From: Klebsormidium nitens
Taxonomy: Eukaryota > Streptophyta > Klebsormidiophyceae > Klebsormidiales > Klebsormidiaceae
DNA: 64,000 nucleotides
Direction of reading: 5' to 3'
NCBI GenBank assembly: GCA_000708835.1
Contig: DF238762.1
Span: 62,001-126,000 of the forward strand
Shown: one piece after another, positions 24,440 through 35,336 of the stretch
Position numbering within the stretch: the first letter of the stretch is position 1
How the letters are laid out: each line of letters starts with the position of its first letter
The notes under the pieces: model-generated
The model's input: the letters and a program-made list of their open reading frames with translations, nothing else
What the model was told of the DNA's origin: nothing
Databases searched by the model: none
Made by a program: the position numbers and the translations under genes

Positions 24440-27400
24440 ATGCCTCCTTTTTACTATAATTCTTTTCATGTCACAGTGCCGAACTTGTTGGAAAGCCAAC
24501 AAACTGGGTTTCAACGTTTTTTATTTGAAGGGATTAGCCGTGAACTTTCTTATTTTTCAACAACAATTGATCATAACCTACCAGCAATAGGCAAAATTCG
24601 TATATATATAAAGCATCAAAACTGGGCTTTGGAAAAACCGTCTCATGGCGAGCTTTGGTGTAAAAAAAACCGTCATACTTATGGTGCATGGTTATCTGTG
24701 CCCGTTGTACTCGAGCATGACCTAGGGCATAAAAAAAGAAGTCGTATACGCTTAGGCAAAATTCCAATCATGGATAGCAAAGGAGGCTTTCTAATCAATG
24801 GGGTACCCCGAGCAGTGATTCATCAGGTATTGCGAGCTCCAGGGATTTATTTCCAGAGCAGATGGGTAGGAAATAAAAAGAAAAAGAAAAAGCGAAAAAG
24901 ATGTTATTCGGCTACCTTAATCTCTGAATCTGGCACCTGGTTACGAATTGAAAAAGATCCAAAAGGACGATTTTGGTTATGGGTAAAAAGAAATAAAAAA
25001 GTTAGTATTCTTCTTTTATTAGGATTAATGGGATATGAGTGCATAGACGATACTCAGGCATGTCTGTTCCCCTCTTTCATTGGCGTTGAAGAACCGAATT
25101 TTTTGTTACCTTCATTACGATGGTGGCAAGAAGATGATGACTTAGGAGATCATCTTCCTACAATTAAATGGTGTGCAATCCATTTGTACGATGCAGTATT
25201 TAGAGGTCCTTTCCGGAGAGATTTAAATCTGTATACGTTAACCAAAACAAACAAAAGCGCCTCTTTACGACCAGGTCCTCCACTTTATGAAGAAATGTGT
25301 GAGGAAGGAATGATTCAAAACGAACTGATTGAAAAAAGATTCTATTTAGGAAGGCTAGGAAGATTCAATTTAGAACGCCGGCTTGGATTACCAAATTTTT
25401 GGAATTGTTTTTTATCTATAACACAATCTCAAATAGTTCATCCTCTTCTCAATAATTTAATTGAGATAGAGCATGATCCTGTCCTTTACTTTGGTTATAA
25501 AGATCTTTTGCGCGTGATGCATCGTCTTGCACTGTTTACTCATGGCGATGAGTATGAAGACGATATTGATCATTTAAAAAATAAACGTGTGCTCTCTGTT
25601 GGGGAGCTTATGCAACAAGAATTACATCGGGGAATGAAAGAGCTTATTACATATGCAGCGGATACTGAAGAATGGTGGAAACGACCCCGAAAGAAAAGAT
25701 ACAAAAAGTATGAGCTTGCCTTGGGATGGTGGGATCTTACAGTGCAAGATTTCTTTCCTGGAACCCACGTGAGTGAAGGGTTTAAGCGCTTTTTTGTTTC
25801 TCATCCTTTGAGCCAATTTATGGATCAAACAAATGGTCTGGCGCATCTCGCTCAAAAGCGTCGTATGAGTTGTCTTGGACCTGGAGGTTTAACCCGACAG
25901 ACCGCCTCTTTCCGAATTCGAGATATCCATCCAAGCCAATATGGGCGTGTTTGTCCAATTGAGACTCCTGAAGGCACTAGCGCAGGCCTTGTATCTTCTC
26001 TCGCAAGTCATGCAAAAATAAGTCGGTATGGCTCTTTATGTAGTCCTCTTCGTCCTATATCTCCCAAAGCAAATCTAGCATCCTTTCGATACGTATCTTC
26101 CCAATACGAAGAAAAATACTGGATTTCCACAGGTGATCGAATGCAGGTGGATGAAGGAACCATTGTACCTGCTCGTTATCAACAAGAATTTGTTACGACA
26201 GAATGGGATCAGGTCAGCCTTATTGATGTTTTTCCTATGCAATATTTTTCCGTGGCTTCGTCATTAATTCCTTTTTTAGAACACGATGATGCAAACCGAG
26301 CTCTTATGGGTGCAAATATGCAAAGGCAAGCTCTTCCTCTCTTATCTTTAGAGAGAGCAATAGTAGGTACGGGTATGGAATGGCAAGTTGGTTTTGAATC
26401 TGGCACATTATTAAGAGCAAGAGAGCCATGTCGTGTGGGTTATGTAGATGCTATGAAAATAGCAACGCAAGGCCGACTAAAAGTTGGGATGAATAATTCT
26501 CTCATTCGTTTTAATCAACTATCAACCTATCAACGTTCTAATCAAAATACTTGTTTCCATCAAAAACCGTTTGTAAGCTTAGGAGAATATGTCGAGGCTG
26601 GCGAAACAATAGCGGATGGTCCAAACACTGTAGGTGGGCAGCTTGCATTAGGTAAAAATGTACTAGTAGCATATACGCCTTGGGAAGGATATAACTTTGA
26701 AGATGCCGTTCTAATAAGTGAACGAATGGTTTATGACCATGTTTATACGTCATTACAAATAGAGAAACATCAGATAACTATTTGTGAGACCGAAGCTGGG
26801 CCTGAGCTTGTTACTCGCGAAGTACCTCATTTAAGAGAGCAGTTCTTACGCCATTTAGATCCCCAAGGAATTGTACGAGTTGGCTCGTGGGTTGAGGTTG
26901 GAGACGTGCTTGTGGGTCGGCTTGTGCCTAGAGGTCAAGGGTACGAAGTTACGCCTCAAGAAAGGTTGCTTGCTGCCATTTTTGGAGAACGAGTAGTGAC
27001 AATGGACGAGAAGTGCTTAAGAGTTCCTTTAAGAGGTCGTGGAAGAGTAATCGATGCTCACTGGGTACATCGTGAGGACACAAGTTTTGGACGTATAAAA
27101 TCGATTTATGTGCACATCCTTCAACGTCGAACAATTCAAGTTGGGGACAAAGTGGCAGGGCGGCATGGAAACAAAGGAATTGTTTCTAAAATTCTTCCTC
27201 GCGAAGATATGCCTCATTTGCAAGATGGAACCCCTCTCGACATGGCTCTGAGCCCCCTTGGAGTACCGTCTCGTATGAATGTAGGACAACTATTTGAATG
27301 CCTCTTGGGCCTTGCTGGAAGTTTTCTTGGAAGACACTATCGAATTATGCCTTTTGATGAAAGATGTGAACAAGAAGCGTCTAGAAAACTCGTTCTATCT

Positions 27401-27901
27401 CAACTCTGGGAAGCACGTACGTATACTTCTCATCGATGGGTTTTTGAAGCAGACTCTTTGGGAAAAAGTTATCTTTTGGATGGTAGGACTGGAGATGTAT
27501 TGAAACAACCTGCTACTGTAGGAAAGGCTTATATGTTAAAACTTGTTCACCAAGTAGATGATAAAATTCATGCTAGATCAACAGGTCCTTACTCAAAAGT
27601 AACTCAGCAACCATTGCGGGGTCGATCTAAGCGAGGAGGACAACGAATTGGTGAGATGGAGGCTTGGGCTTTAGAAGGATTTGGTGCCGCTAATACGCTT
27701 CAAGAAATGTTTACCCTCAAATCAGATGATATGCTTGGTCGTAACAAACTTCTTAATACAATAATAGAGGGTCGTCCAATCCCTTCTTCTCCTTCTGATT
27801 TACCCGAAGCTTGCCGATTATTACTTTGGGAGTTGCGTGCTCTTTGTGTTCGAACACAAATTCTACATACTACTCTTTTTTCTTCAATCGCACCTTCATA
27901 A
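24440..27901 (+). CDS. rpoB: plastid RNA polymerase beta subunit
   Basis: A 1153-aa protein. Conserved regions run in order: PNLLESQQTGFQRFLFEG at the N-terminus, QTASFRIRDIHPSQYGRVCP with IETPEGTSAGL around residue 500, and GDKVAGRHGNKGIVSKILP near residue 900. The last is part of the active centre shared with the beta' subunit. RpoB is the catalytic core of the bacterial-type plastid polymerase. It leads the rpoB-rpoC1-rpoC2 operon. The ATG is preceded by AT-rich DNA without a strong ribosome-binding site. Confidence 0.98.
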   Translation: MPPFYYNSFHVTVPNLLESQQTGFQRFLFEGISRELSYFSTTIDHNLPAIGKIRIYIKHQNWALEKPSHGELWCKKNRHTYGAWLSVPVVLEHDLGHKKRSRIRLGKIPIMDSKGGFLINGVPRAVIHQVLRAPGIYFQSRWVGNKKKKKKRKRCYSATLISESGTWLRIEKDPKGRFWLWVKRNKKVSILLLLGLMGYECIDDTQACLFPSFIGVEEPNFLLPSLRWWQEDDDLGDHLPTIKWCAIHLYDAVFRGPFRRDLNLYTLTKTNKSASLRPGPPLYEEMCEEGMIQNELIEKRFYLGRLGRFNLERRLGLPNFWNCFLSITQSQIVHPLLNNLIEIEHDPVLYFGYKDLLRVMHRLALFTHGDEYEDDIDHLKNKRVLSVGELMQQELHRGMKELITYAADTEEWWKRPRKKRYKKYELALGWWDLTVQDFFPGTHVSEGFKRFFVSHPLSQFMDQTNGLAHLAQKRRMSCLGPGGLTRQTASFRIRDIHPSQYGRVCPIETPEGTSAGLVSSLASHAKISRYGSLCSPLRPISPKANLASFRYVSSQYEEKYWISTGDRMQVDEGTIVPARYQQEFVTTEWDQVSLIDVFPMQYFSVASSLIPFLEHDDANRALMGANMQRQALPLLSLERAIVGTGMEWQVGFESGTLLRAREPCRVGYVDAMKIATQGRLKVGMNNSLIRFNQLSTYQRSNQNTCFHQKPFVSLGEYVEAGETIADGPNTVGGQLALGKNVLVAYTPWEGYNFEDAVLISERMVYDHVYTSLQIEKHQITICETEAGPELVTREVPHLREQFLRHLDPQGIVRVGSWVEVGDVLVGRLVPRGQGYEVTPQERLLAAIFGERVVTMDEKCLRVPLRGRGRVIDAHWVHREDTSFGRIKSIYVHILQRRTIQVGDKVAGRHGNKGIVSKILPREDMPHLQDGTPLDMALSPLGVPSRMNVGQLFECLLGLAGSFLGRHYRIMPFDERCEQEASRKLVLSQLWEARTYTSHRWVFEADSLGKSYLLDGRTGDVLKQPATVGKAYMLKLVHQVDDKIHARSTGPYSKVTQQPLRGRSKRGGQRIGEMEAWALEGFGAANTLQEMFTLKSDDMLGRNKLLNTIIEGRPIPSSPSDLPEACRLLLWELRALCVRTQILHTTLFSSIAPS

Positions 27902-28063
27902 GCACTTGTAATTTTCATTATTGTTGAAATTTTTTCAAATAAAAAAAGGGCTTATATTATTTTGTAAGGCTATTTCATAATAATGATGACAATGGTTTGC
28001 ATTGTTAGTAAGATAACGATTGTTATCTTTCTTTTTTTGAAAACAAAAGAAAACAAAAAACTT

Positions 28064-30127
28064 ATGACTATAAAAGATAGGCCAACAGCCATATTTGTGG
28101 AGGTCGGGCTGGCACCTCCTGAAATAGTAAAGGCTTGGTGTGAGAGGGTTTTACCTACAGGAGAACGAATCGGTGAGGTCACAAACTCTGAAACAATTCA
28201 TTATCGAACTCATCAACCGATCCCAGATGGCTTATTCTGCCAGCGTATTTTTGGTCCGATAAAGAGTTATCAATGTTTGTGCCGTTTATCTCCAGGGGCA
28301 CGACAAAGCCAAAGTTTAATCGAAGGTTCGAAAGGAGAACGCTACTGTTCTTTTTGTGAAGTCGAGATCACCCGATCGAGTGTGCGACGATATCGTATGG
28401 GACATATTAAACTTGCTACCGCCTTGGTACATCCTTGGTTTATGCAAGAAAACCCATGTCATATAGCTTTAGCTCTGAACATGAAACACAAGTTGATTAT
28501 AAGTTTGGCTTATTTTTCGCTTGCTGTCTCTTATGTTGATCCTCGATCTCTTCAATGTTTAGCTTTAAAACGGCGAGCTCTTTTTACTCCTAGACAAATG
28601 ACTATTCTTTTTTTATACATGGGACGAGACGCTTCTTCTCATCTCCGACGTAAAGAGGTAGGTTTTGGTTCAGAAAGTCTTATCGAACGACTTCAAAGTT
28701 TAGATTTAAAGCAAGTTATTCGACAAGGAGTGTCTTTATGGCAATTGGCATATGACGAATTTGTCGTTTACACCAAAAAACCCGAATTAATAAAGAAAAA
28801 AAAAAGTACGGCTTTGCTCAAAAAAGGAGCACATCGTAAGCGCCAATTGACTAGACGAGCTATTATGGCAAGAAAAATGATTCTGCATCAAGTCCGACCC
28901 GAATGGATGTGCTTTCGCTTGTTGCCAGTGCTCCCTCCTGATCTACGCCCACTGATTAAAATTGAAGGAGAACTATTTGTTTCTTCAGATTTGAATGAGC
29001 TGTATCGTAAAGTTTTATACCGTAATAAGATGTTGCATCATTTTCATTTCTTACACAAAAATTTTGGCAATGTTCCTGAATTGGTTGAGCATCATTCGGC
29101 TCGTATGCTTCAAGAAGCAGTTGATGTACTCATTAAAAAAGGTGTAGAAGGAAAGCCCTATCCTATAAACTCAAAACCTTTACGTTCTTTTAGTCAAGTC
29201 TTGCAAGGGAAAATGGGCCGATTTCGGCAAAATCTGCTCGGCAAACGGGTTGACTACTCAGCTCGTTCAGTGATTGTGGTTGGGCCCGAGCTTGCGATGC
29301 ATCAATGTGGAATGCCTATTGAGATAGGACTCGATTTATTTCAACCTTTTCTTGTGAGAAAACTTATTCAAGTTGAACTTGCAACCAATATGCGACATGC
29401 TCAGCGTCTTATTGATGAGGGCCATTCTTTAGTCATGGAACTTTTACGTCAAACAGTTCAAGATCATACCGTGCTTTTGAATCGAGCTCCCACTCTTCAT
29501 CGCCTTGGAATTCAAGCTTTTCAACCTATGCTTGTATCAGGTCGAGCCATTCAACTCCATCCCCTTGTGTGCGCAGGTTTCAATGCAGATTTTGATGGAG
29601 ACCAAATGGCATTGCATGTTCCTCTTTCTATGGCTGCTCAGGCAGAGGCGCGTTTTCTTATGCTCTCGTCTTTTAATCTTCTTTCTCCTGCCCAAGGAGA
29701 AGCCGTTGCTGTGCCTAGTCAAGACATGCTTCTTGGTTTGTATAGTATGACACATGAACCTATGCCTTATTTCAGTAATGAGGAGGTTTTTTGGGGGAAA
29801 AATAAAGGCTCAATACTTTATTCATTCCCTTGTTTTTTAAACGGATGGGGAGTAATTGAAGCTTATCAACAAGGGTTTATTAGTTTACATTCGAATGTGT
29901 GGATCCAATTAGATACAATTTCTTTTCCATTAGATGGAACTCGTAATGAAAAAGATGAACAAGAGGCTAAAGAAGTTCACTGGGGGGCACAAGGAGCAGA
30001 AGTGAGAATTTATCCAAGGGGTTTATCGCAAAAAGGCTTATGGAGCAAATGCGCTAATTACATCTTAACAAATGCTGGTCGAGTTTTTGTTGGTCTTCCT
30101 CCTCATCGGCGTTTTTTTCATAGTTGA
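28064..30127 (+). CDS. rpoC1: plastid RNA polymerase beta' subunit
   Basis: A 687-aa protein from MTIKDRPTAIFVEVGLAPPE; an in-frame extension to 27983 is hydrophobic and unlike the family. A zinc-binding cluster (CLC near residue 70 and CSFC near residue 90) is followed by the universal NADFDGDQMALHVP magnesium-binding motif around residue 507. The intron typical of land-plant rpoC1 is absent. It lies between rpoB and rpoC2 on the same strand. Confidence 0.96.
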   Translation: MTIKDRPTAIFVEVGLAPPEIVKAWCERVLPTGERIGEVTNSETIHYRTHQPIPDGLFCQRIFGPIKSYQCLCRLSPGARQSQSLIEGSKGERYCSFCEVEITRSSVRRYRMGHIKLATALVHPWFMQENPCHIALALNMKHKLIISLAYFSLAVSYVDPRSLQCLALKRRALFTPRQMTILFLYMGRDASSHLRRKEVGFGSESLIERLQSLDLKQVIRQGVSLWQLAYDEFVVYTKKPELIKKKKSTALLKKGAHRKRQLTRRAIMARKMILHQVRPEWMCFRLLPVLPPDLRPLIKIEGELFVSSDLNELYRKVLYRNKMLHHFHFLHKNFGNVPELVEHHSARMLQEAVDVLIKKGVEGKPYPINSKPLRSFSQVLQGKMGRFRQNLLGKRVDYSARSVIVVGPELAMHQCGMPIEIGLDLFQPFLVRKLIQVELATNMRHAQRLIDEGHSLVMELLRQTVQDHTVLLNRAPTLHRLGIQAFQPMLVSGRAIQLHPLVCAGFNADFDGDQMALHVPLSMAAQAEARFLMLSSFNLLSPAQGEAVAVPSQDMLLGLYSMTHEPMPYFSNEEVFWGKNKGSILYSFPCFLNGWGVIEAYQQGFISLHSNVWIQLDTISFPLDGTRNEKDEQEAKEVHWGAQGAEVRIYPRGLSQKGLWSKCANYILTNAGRVFVGLPPHRRFFHS

Positions 30128-30200
30128 TAAATTTTTGTCCTTTATTGAGTACTAAAAACTTTTTTTATTTCGATATATCAATTTATTTAGGAGTTTAGTG

Positions 30201-33200
30201 ATGGAAAATCAGATCATTCAACTTAAAAAACGGAATAAGTATTACAATGAACGAATTGTAATAAATCAAGGAATAGACAAGAGCTCACTGAAAGCTTTAA
30301 TTGCAAACCTTACATTGGAAGAAAGTGGAACCCAACCTGTTGCAGAGAGACTTGATCGACTCAAATGGCTTGGCTTTCATCATGCTACCCAATTTGGTAC
30401 TTCTTTAAGCATTGAAGATCTTTGGATGCCGTATGCAAAAGAGTGGCTGATTCAAGATGCAGAATATGAAGAAAAAAATTCAGAAAACAGTTTAGAAAAG
30501 GCTGATATGGACGCCGTAGAACGCCTTCGTGCCCTTATTGATACGTGGTCACGAACTGGAGAATCTCTTAAAAAAGAGATGATACTAACTTTCCAGAGTC
30601 TTGATCCCTTTAATCCAATTTTTATGATGGCCTTCTCTGGAGCTAGGGGCAACTGGTCACAGGTACATCAGTTGTTAGGTATGCGTGGTCTAATGTCTGA
30701 CCCACAAGGTCAGATCATCGATCTTCCTATTCGAAGCAACTTTCGGGAAGGTCTTTCAGTTACCGAGTACATTATTTCTTGTTATGGTGCAAGAAAAGGC
30801 GTTGTAGATACTGCCGTTCGAACTGCAACCTCAGGCTACTTAACGCGCCGCCTTGTCGATGTAGCGCAACATGTAATCGTTCGTTCTTCCGATTGTCATA
30901 CTTCTTCTGGGTTTTGGATCCAAGCTTTGCGAGAAACAAAGCAACGAAAAACAGGCTATCACTCATTTCGTCGCACATACCTCACTCTAAGTCACAGGCT
31001 TGTTGGGCGTGTTCTTGCTCAAGACATTCGTTTTGATTCCAAACTTTTAGCCGGATGCGGAGATGATATAGGAAATAACTTGGCAAATTTTCTAAGTTCT
31101 ATATTTTCTCAAAAGATTCAATTGCGCTCTCCTTTTACATGCGCTCAGGCTCGTTCTATATGTCAATGTTGTTATGGCTGGAATCTTGCACAAGGCAATC
31201 TTGTTACTATTGGAGAAGCCGTAGGGATTGTGGCTGCTCAATCGATTGGGGAACCGGGAACTCAACTTACTATGCGAACTTTTCACACAGGAGGAGTTTT
31301 TAGTGGAGAAGTCGCAGAGCAGGTACGCGCACCTTTTAATGGTTTTGTTTATTTTGATCCCGCCCGAGCAAAACGTGTACATCGCTTTGGCGGTGATGAG
31401 AATCGCCAAGCATGGCTTACTCAAGAACCTCTTGAAATTCTTGTCCTTGGTACTCAAGCGCTTGCATTGCAAGTGCCTTCTCTTACTTTAATATCCCTTC
31501 AACCAGGACAAGCTGTGCTTTCTCGGCAGGTGATTGCAGAAATTCGATCTTCTCTTCTTACTTTTACTGAAACTGCAAATAAAGTCATTCATGCAGATCT
31601 TAATGGTCAAGTTTTTCTTCAAAAAGGTAATCGTCTTGAAGCCATTCATAACGATTCGCTTTTTGAGAAAGAAAAAAATGATTCTCGTCTTCCTAGAGAA
31701 CGGATGACTTCGTTGCGACAAGAGGTTCGTGCCTGGGTGATGTCAGCTCAGGAATTACGTTTTTTCAAGCAGCTTCAAACGTTTGATTTATATAAATTGA
31801 ACGATATGATTCAAGCTGGAGCGATTCTACAAAATAAAATTCTTTCTTTTTCTAAGCCTCCAGGAACTCTATCGTTTGAATTTGCTACAAGTATAGCAAC
31901 TTTTAAATGCTCCGATACTGTGTTTTCAAATCATTTTCCTTTTATAGAGCGATGGGGTAGCCTTTGTTTATTTTCGAATGGGTCAAAAAAAGAATCAATC
32001 TCAAAAAAAAAATCAGGCCTTTTGTCTTCATTTTTGTCAATCCGTACAAAAAAGAACATTCGCTTTACTCGATCTAAATGGAATTGTCTTGATTTGCTCT
32101 CTTATAAAAATGATAAAACAATAGTTCGATGGCCACCAGACTTAGTACGCGCAAAATTTCAAATGAGAGAAATAGGCTCTTCTTATTCTGCAACCTCGTT
32201 GCGCTCTTGCCCTGTGTTTCCTCAAGATGAAAGAAAACGTCATGGTCATGTGTTTCTTTCACAAACTTTTTTTACTAAGAATACAGGTAGTTTTTTGCAA
32301 AAAGTTGGCGTTTATGATCAACATTGGGCACAATTACTTTTCCGTAACGAGGATTATGTCGGGTTATATCCGTGGAATAGAGGAATCAATTTGGAAAAAG
32401 GTTTGTCCCCTTGGGCTCATGGTACTTTTATACAATCAGTTGATACTGCTAATATATGGTTTCCTAGGCAGACCAAAGGCCTTTTATATAAACTAGGATA
32501 TAACAATACGGAAGGTTCTCTCTTAATAGACAATTTGGGGAATTGGCGCTTGGACGGCAATTGGAACGTTTATTTGTTGAAACCAATTTGGGTACCATCG
32601 ATTGGATTACAAGCTTTATATAGTCAGTTAGGGGCATGGATTTTGCCAAGAAAGTTACCTTTGTATTATTCGAATAAGGTCAAAACATTTTCTGGTCATG
32701 TAACAAAAATGTATGCGAACTATTTAATACTTCGACATGGTATTCCTTATCTTGCTAACCCCGGCACAGTCCTTTTTCAGGGCCCTGGTAGTCCGATTTG
32801 TCAAGGAGAACCTTTGATTGGTCTTGTATATACTCGTCCTAAAACCGCCGATATTGTCCAAGGCTTACCTAAAGTAGAACGTTTACTTGAAGCTCGGATA
32901 TCTCACCCTCTTGTACATTATGCTAAAGAACTCTTTTATAGACTTTTTCAAGCAAATTATCAAAGATGCTTTCAAAAGGATAAAGATCCTAAGTCTCTTG
33001 TATATACAGAGGCAAACATTGAAAAAGCACAAGCTTTTCTTTTAGATGCAGTCCAAGAGGTCTATCAATCTCAAAAGGTAGGGATTTCAGACCGTCATTT
33101 GGAGCTTATTGTTCGACAGATGACTTCATTAGTGATAGTGAATGGAAATAGAGAGATTAGAAATCAGCCAGGAGATATTGCTCGTCATAGGCAAACTTTT

Positions 33201-33566
33201 TCTTATAGCAAAATTTTAACTTCTCCTGTACCAACTCATCCATTGATCTTAGGGATTACCAGAGCAGCTTTAACTACTGAGAGTTTTCTTTCGGAAGCCG
33301 GCTTTCAAGAAACAAGCCGCGTACTTGCTCGCTCAGCTAGCCGGGGAAGGATTGATTGGCTTAGGGGTATCAAAGGAAGAGTTATGATTGGAGAATTAAT
33401 TCCTGCAGGGACTGGTGTTTTATCTATAAGCCCTCTTTTTTTATCTCCGACTGCTTTAAAAAATAAAAAACAGCTTTGGTACGATTCAAATCAATCATTA
33501 TTCAATTCAAAAGACTCTATCTTGGATTTAGTATTAAGCATTCAAAAAACAATTCCGGAATCATAA
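30201..33566 (+). CDS. rpoC2: plastid RNA polymerase beta'' subunit
   Basis: A 1121-aa protein beginning MENQIIQLKKRNKYYNERIV, preceded by an AGGAG box 8-14 bases upstream. The trigger-loop and bridge regions include FSGARGNWSQVHQLLGMRGL and VAAQSIGEPGTQLTMRTFHTGG (zinc cysteines CQCCYGWN nearby). The large plastid-specific insertion in the middle is shorter than in land plants. The C-terminal GRIDWLRGIKGRVMIGELIP region is intact. Confidence 0.96.
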   Translation: MENQIIQLKKRNKYYNERIVINQGIDKSSLKALIANLTLEESGTQPVAERLDRLKWLGFHHATQFGTSLSIEDLWMPYAKEWLIQDAEYEEKNSENSLEKADMDAVERLRALIDTWSRTGESLKKEMILTFQSLDPFNPIFMMAFSGARGNWSQVHQLLGMRGLMSDPQGQIIDLPIRSNFREGLSVTEYIISCYGARKGVVDTAVRTATSGYLTRRLVDVAQHVIVRSSDCHTSSGFWIQALRETKQRKTGYHSFRRTYLTLSHRLVGRVLAQDIRFDSKLLAGCGDDIGNNLANFLSSIFSQKIQLRSPFTCAQARSICQCCYGWNLAQGNLVTIGEAVGIVAAQSIGEPGTQLTMRTFHTGGVFSGEVAEQVRAPFNGFVYFDPARAKRVHRFGGDENRQAWLTQEPLEILVLGTQALALQVPSLTLISLQPGQAVLSRQVIAEIRSSLLTFTETANKVIHADLNGQVFLQKGNRLEAIHNDSLFEKEKNDSRLPRERMTSLRQEVRAWVMSAQELRFFKQLQTFDLYKLNDMIQAGAILQNKILSFSKPPGTLSFEFATSIATFKCSDTVFSNHFPFIERWGSLCLFSNGSKKESISKKKSGLLSSFLSIRTKKNIRFTRSKWNCLDLLSYKNDKTIVRWPPDLVRAKFQMREIGSSYSATSLRSCPVFPQDERKRHGHVFLSQTFFTKNTGSFLQKVGVYDQHWAQLLFRNEDYVGLYPWNRGINLEKGLSPWAHGTFIQSVDTANIWFPRQTKGLLYKLGYNNTEGSLLIDNLGNWRLDGNWNVYLLKPIWVPSIGLQALYSQLGAWILPRKLPLYYSNKVKTFSGHVTKMYANYLILRHGIPYLANPGTVLFQGPGSPICQGEPLIGLVYTRPKTADIVQGLPKVERLLEARISHPLVHYAKELFYRLFQANYQRCFQKDKDPKSLVYTEANIEKAQAFLLDAVQEVYQSQKVGISDRHLELIVRQMTSLVIVNGNREIRNQPGDIARHRQTFSYSKILTSPVPTHPLILGITRAALTTESFLSEAGFQETSRVLARSASRGRIDWLRGIKGRVMIGELIPAGTGVLSISPLFLSPTALKNKKQLWYDSNQSLFNSKDSILDLVLSIQKTIPES

Positions 33567-33867
33567 TTATAAAACCAAAGCCGAGGGTCCATAAAATATT
33601 CGGTAAAAATTTCCACTGAAAAAAGAAACCCGTTTTCAATCTTTTCGCTTTTGAATTCTTTTTAAGAATTCAGTTTTTTTATTTACATTCAATGAATCTT
33701 CATTAGGGCTACTGTTGATCTATAAAAGTGCCCACGATTGATGTGGGCCTTTTTATCCCTTTGGTGAAAAAACTCTAGATTACTTGCTCTTGACGTGAGC
33801 CCAGAGTAATATTCATTGTTGTTCAAAAAGATAACTTTTTTCAATATCTGCTTATAGTTCTTTGTGA
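33567..33867. other. rpoC2 3' spacer with hairpins
   Basis: The spacer holds an AAGAATTC-type inverted repeat near 33650-33672 and a GCCCAC/GTGGGC hairpin followed by a T run at 33728-33757, which is a likely end for the rpo transcript. I see no gene. Confidence 0.55.
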
Positions 33868-33939
33868 GCGCTCATCGTTCAAAGGATAGGACAGTGGCCT
33901 TCTAAGCCTCTGATATAGGTTCGAATCCTATTGGGCGTA
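33868..33939 (+). tRNA. trnR-UCU: tRNA-Arg(UCU)
   Basis: A 72-nt tRNA with acceptor GCGCTCA/TGGGCGT (two wobble pairs) and anticodon TCT in loop CTTCTAA. It decodes AGA/AGG. Confidence 0.93.
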
Positions 33940-33940
33940 A

Positions 33941-34026
33941 AGGAGAGAGAGGGATTCGAACCCTCGGCAGCTAAAGGCTGCACCGGTTTTCAAAACCGGA
34001 ACAATCGTCCACTCTGTCATCTCTCC
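33941..34026 (-). tRNA. trnS-UGA: tRNA-Ser(UGA)
   Basis: A class II tRNA with acceptor GGAGAGA/TCTCTCC and loop TTTGAAA between CCGGT and ACCGG, giving anticodon TGA. It is divergent from psbZ, as in land plants (psbC-trnS-psbZ), although psbC has moved away here. Confidence 0.94.
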
Positions 34027-34094
34027 CTGTTCTATAGGATAGCTTGCATGTTCGTTCATTGGGCTTTTGCTTGAGACAAATACTATACAAGGAG

Positions 34095-34569
34095 TTGCGA
34101 TCATGTAAATGATTTGAGGAAGATGGGGTTGTAAGCAAACCTTATGGGCATCTAGCAGATCGTTTGCTGAGAGGCAAGAGGTGACAGCTGCTAGTAAAGC
34201 TTTAATAAACCAAGAGGGTTTTCCTTCTAAGCTTCTATTTGCTTGTGCTTCAAGGCAATCCATGAAATAAGCGTAAGTTTTTTATTAAAAATGTAAATGT
34301 GTTTAGTCTTATTTCTCTCTTTGAAAGAAGACCATCTCGAGCAGCATTACGTGTAATGGGTTAGCTTGCTGAGCTTTTAACCTCTTTCAATCAAAAAAAC
34401 ATGTACCCAAGCCGAGAAGGCTTAGAGGAGGACAGGAACAGGTATGTTTTCTAGTTGGTCCATTCATGCAGATAAAGAAGATAGATCAGTGAATCTGTTG
34501 AAACGAGCCGGATGAAACGCAAAATTCATGTCCGGTTCTTCAAAAAGGAAAATCAAAAGGTTTTCCTAT
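34095..34569 (+). other. group II intron in the psbZ leader (approximate ends)
   Basis: A strong domain V (34505-34538, GAGCCGGATGAAA...GGTTC) and domain VI (GGAAAA...TTTTCC, 34546-34566) end 13 bases before the psbZ ATG. The 5' end is uncertain. TTGCGATC at 34095, directly after an AAGGAG box, matches the first eight bases of the rpl36 intron and is my best guess. Splicing there would place AAGGAG about 14 bases before the ATG. Confidence 0.65.
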
Positions 34570-34582
34570 TCCTGCAAGCAAT

Positions 34583-34771
34583 ATGATCCTTCCTTTTCAA
34601 CTATCTCTTTTTGCTTTGGTTGCCATCTCTTTTTTGTTAGTCATTGGGGTCCCAGTAATCTTGGCTTCGCCTAATGGATGGTCTAGTTCTAAGAATCTTG
34701 TGTTCTCAGGCACCTCCTTATGGATTGGCCTTGTCTTTTTGGTGGGTCTTTTGAGCTCTTTTACTGGATAA
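34583..34771 (+). CDS. psbZ: photosystem II protein Z
   Basis: A 62-aa protein with two membrane helices separated by the loop [14 protein letters not shown], then [19 protein letters not shown]. PsbZ (Ycf9) stabilises photosystem II-antenna supercomplexes. The whole coding region is uninterrupted. An apparent group II intron ends just before its ATG, so the gene seems to have an intron in its 5' untranslated leader. Confidence 0.96.
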   Translation: MILPFQLSLFALVAISFLLVIGVPVILASPNGWSSSKNLVFSGTSLWIGLVFLVGLLSSFTG

Positions 34772-34819
34772 AGGAGTAATAAAACTTTTTTTGCTTATTA
34801 AGTAAGATAATTTTTAATG

Positions 34820-34892
34820 CACGCTCTGTAGGACTCGAACCTACGACATCAGGTTTTGGAGACCTGCGTTCTACCAACTGAACTAAGAGCGC
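34820..34892 (-). tRNA. trnW-CCA: tRNA-Trp(CCA)
   Basis: A 73-nt tRNA with acceptor GCGCTCT/AGAGCGT and anticodon CCA in loop CTCCAAA. It is paired with trnP directly upstream on its strand. Confidence 0.95.
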
Positions 34893-34902
34893 TCAATTCC
34901 TT

Positions 34903-34976
34903 TAGGGCTGACAGGATTCGAACCTGCGACATTTTGTACCCAAAACAAACGCGCTACCAGGCTGCGCTACAGCCCT
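34903..34976 (-). tRNA. trnP-UGG: tRNA-Pro(UGG)
   Basis: A 74-nt tRNA with acceptor AGGGCTG/CAGCCCT and anticodon TGG in loop TTTGGGT. trnW-trnP-psaJ-rpl33-rps18-rpl20 keeps the land-plant order. Confidence 0.95.
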
Positions 34977-35025
34977 TGTACTTTCTATTGTACATCATAT
35001 GGACGTGGCAGACGAAGTACAATAG

Positions 35026-35226
<201 letters not shown>

Positions 35227-35336
35227 TGTAGTATCGTCATTTCAATATTTTCAATTGTTTAGGGTCCCTGATTTCTTTAGGGTCCCTAGGCCATTGAGCT
35301 TTTTCTTCTCCTCCCTACCCTACAGACGAATCTTAT

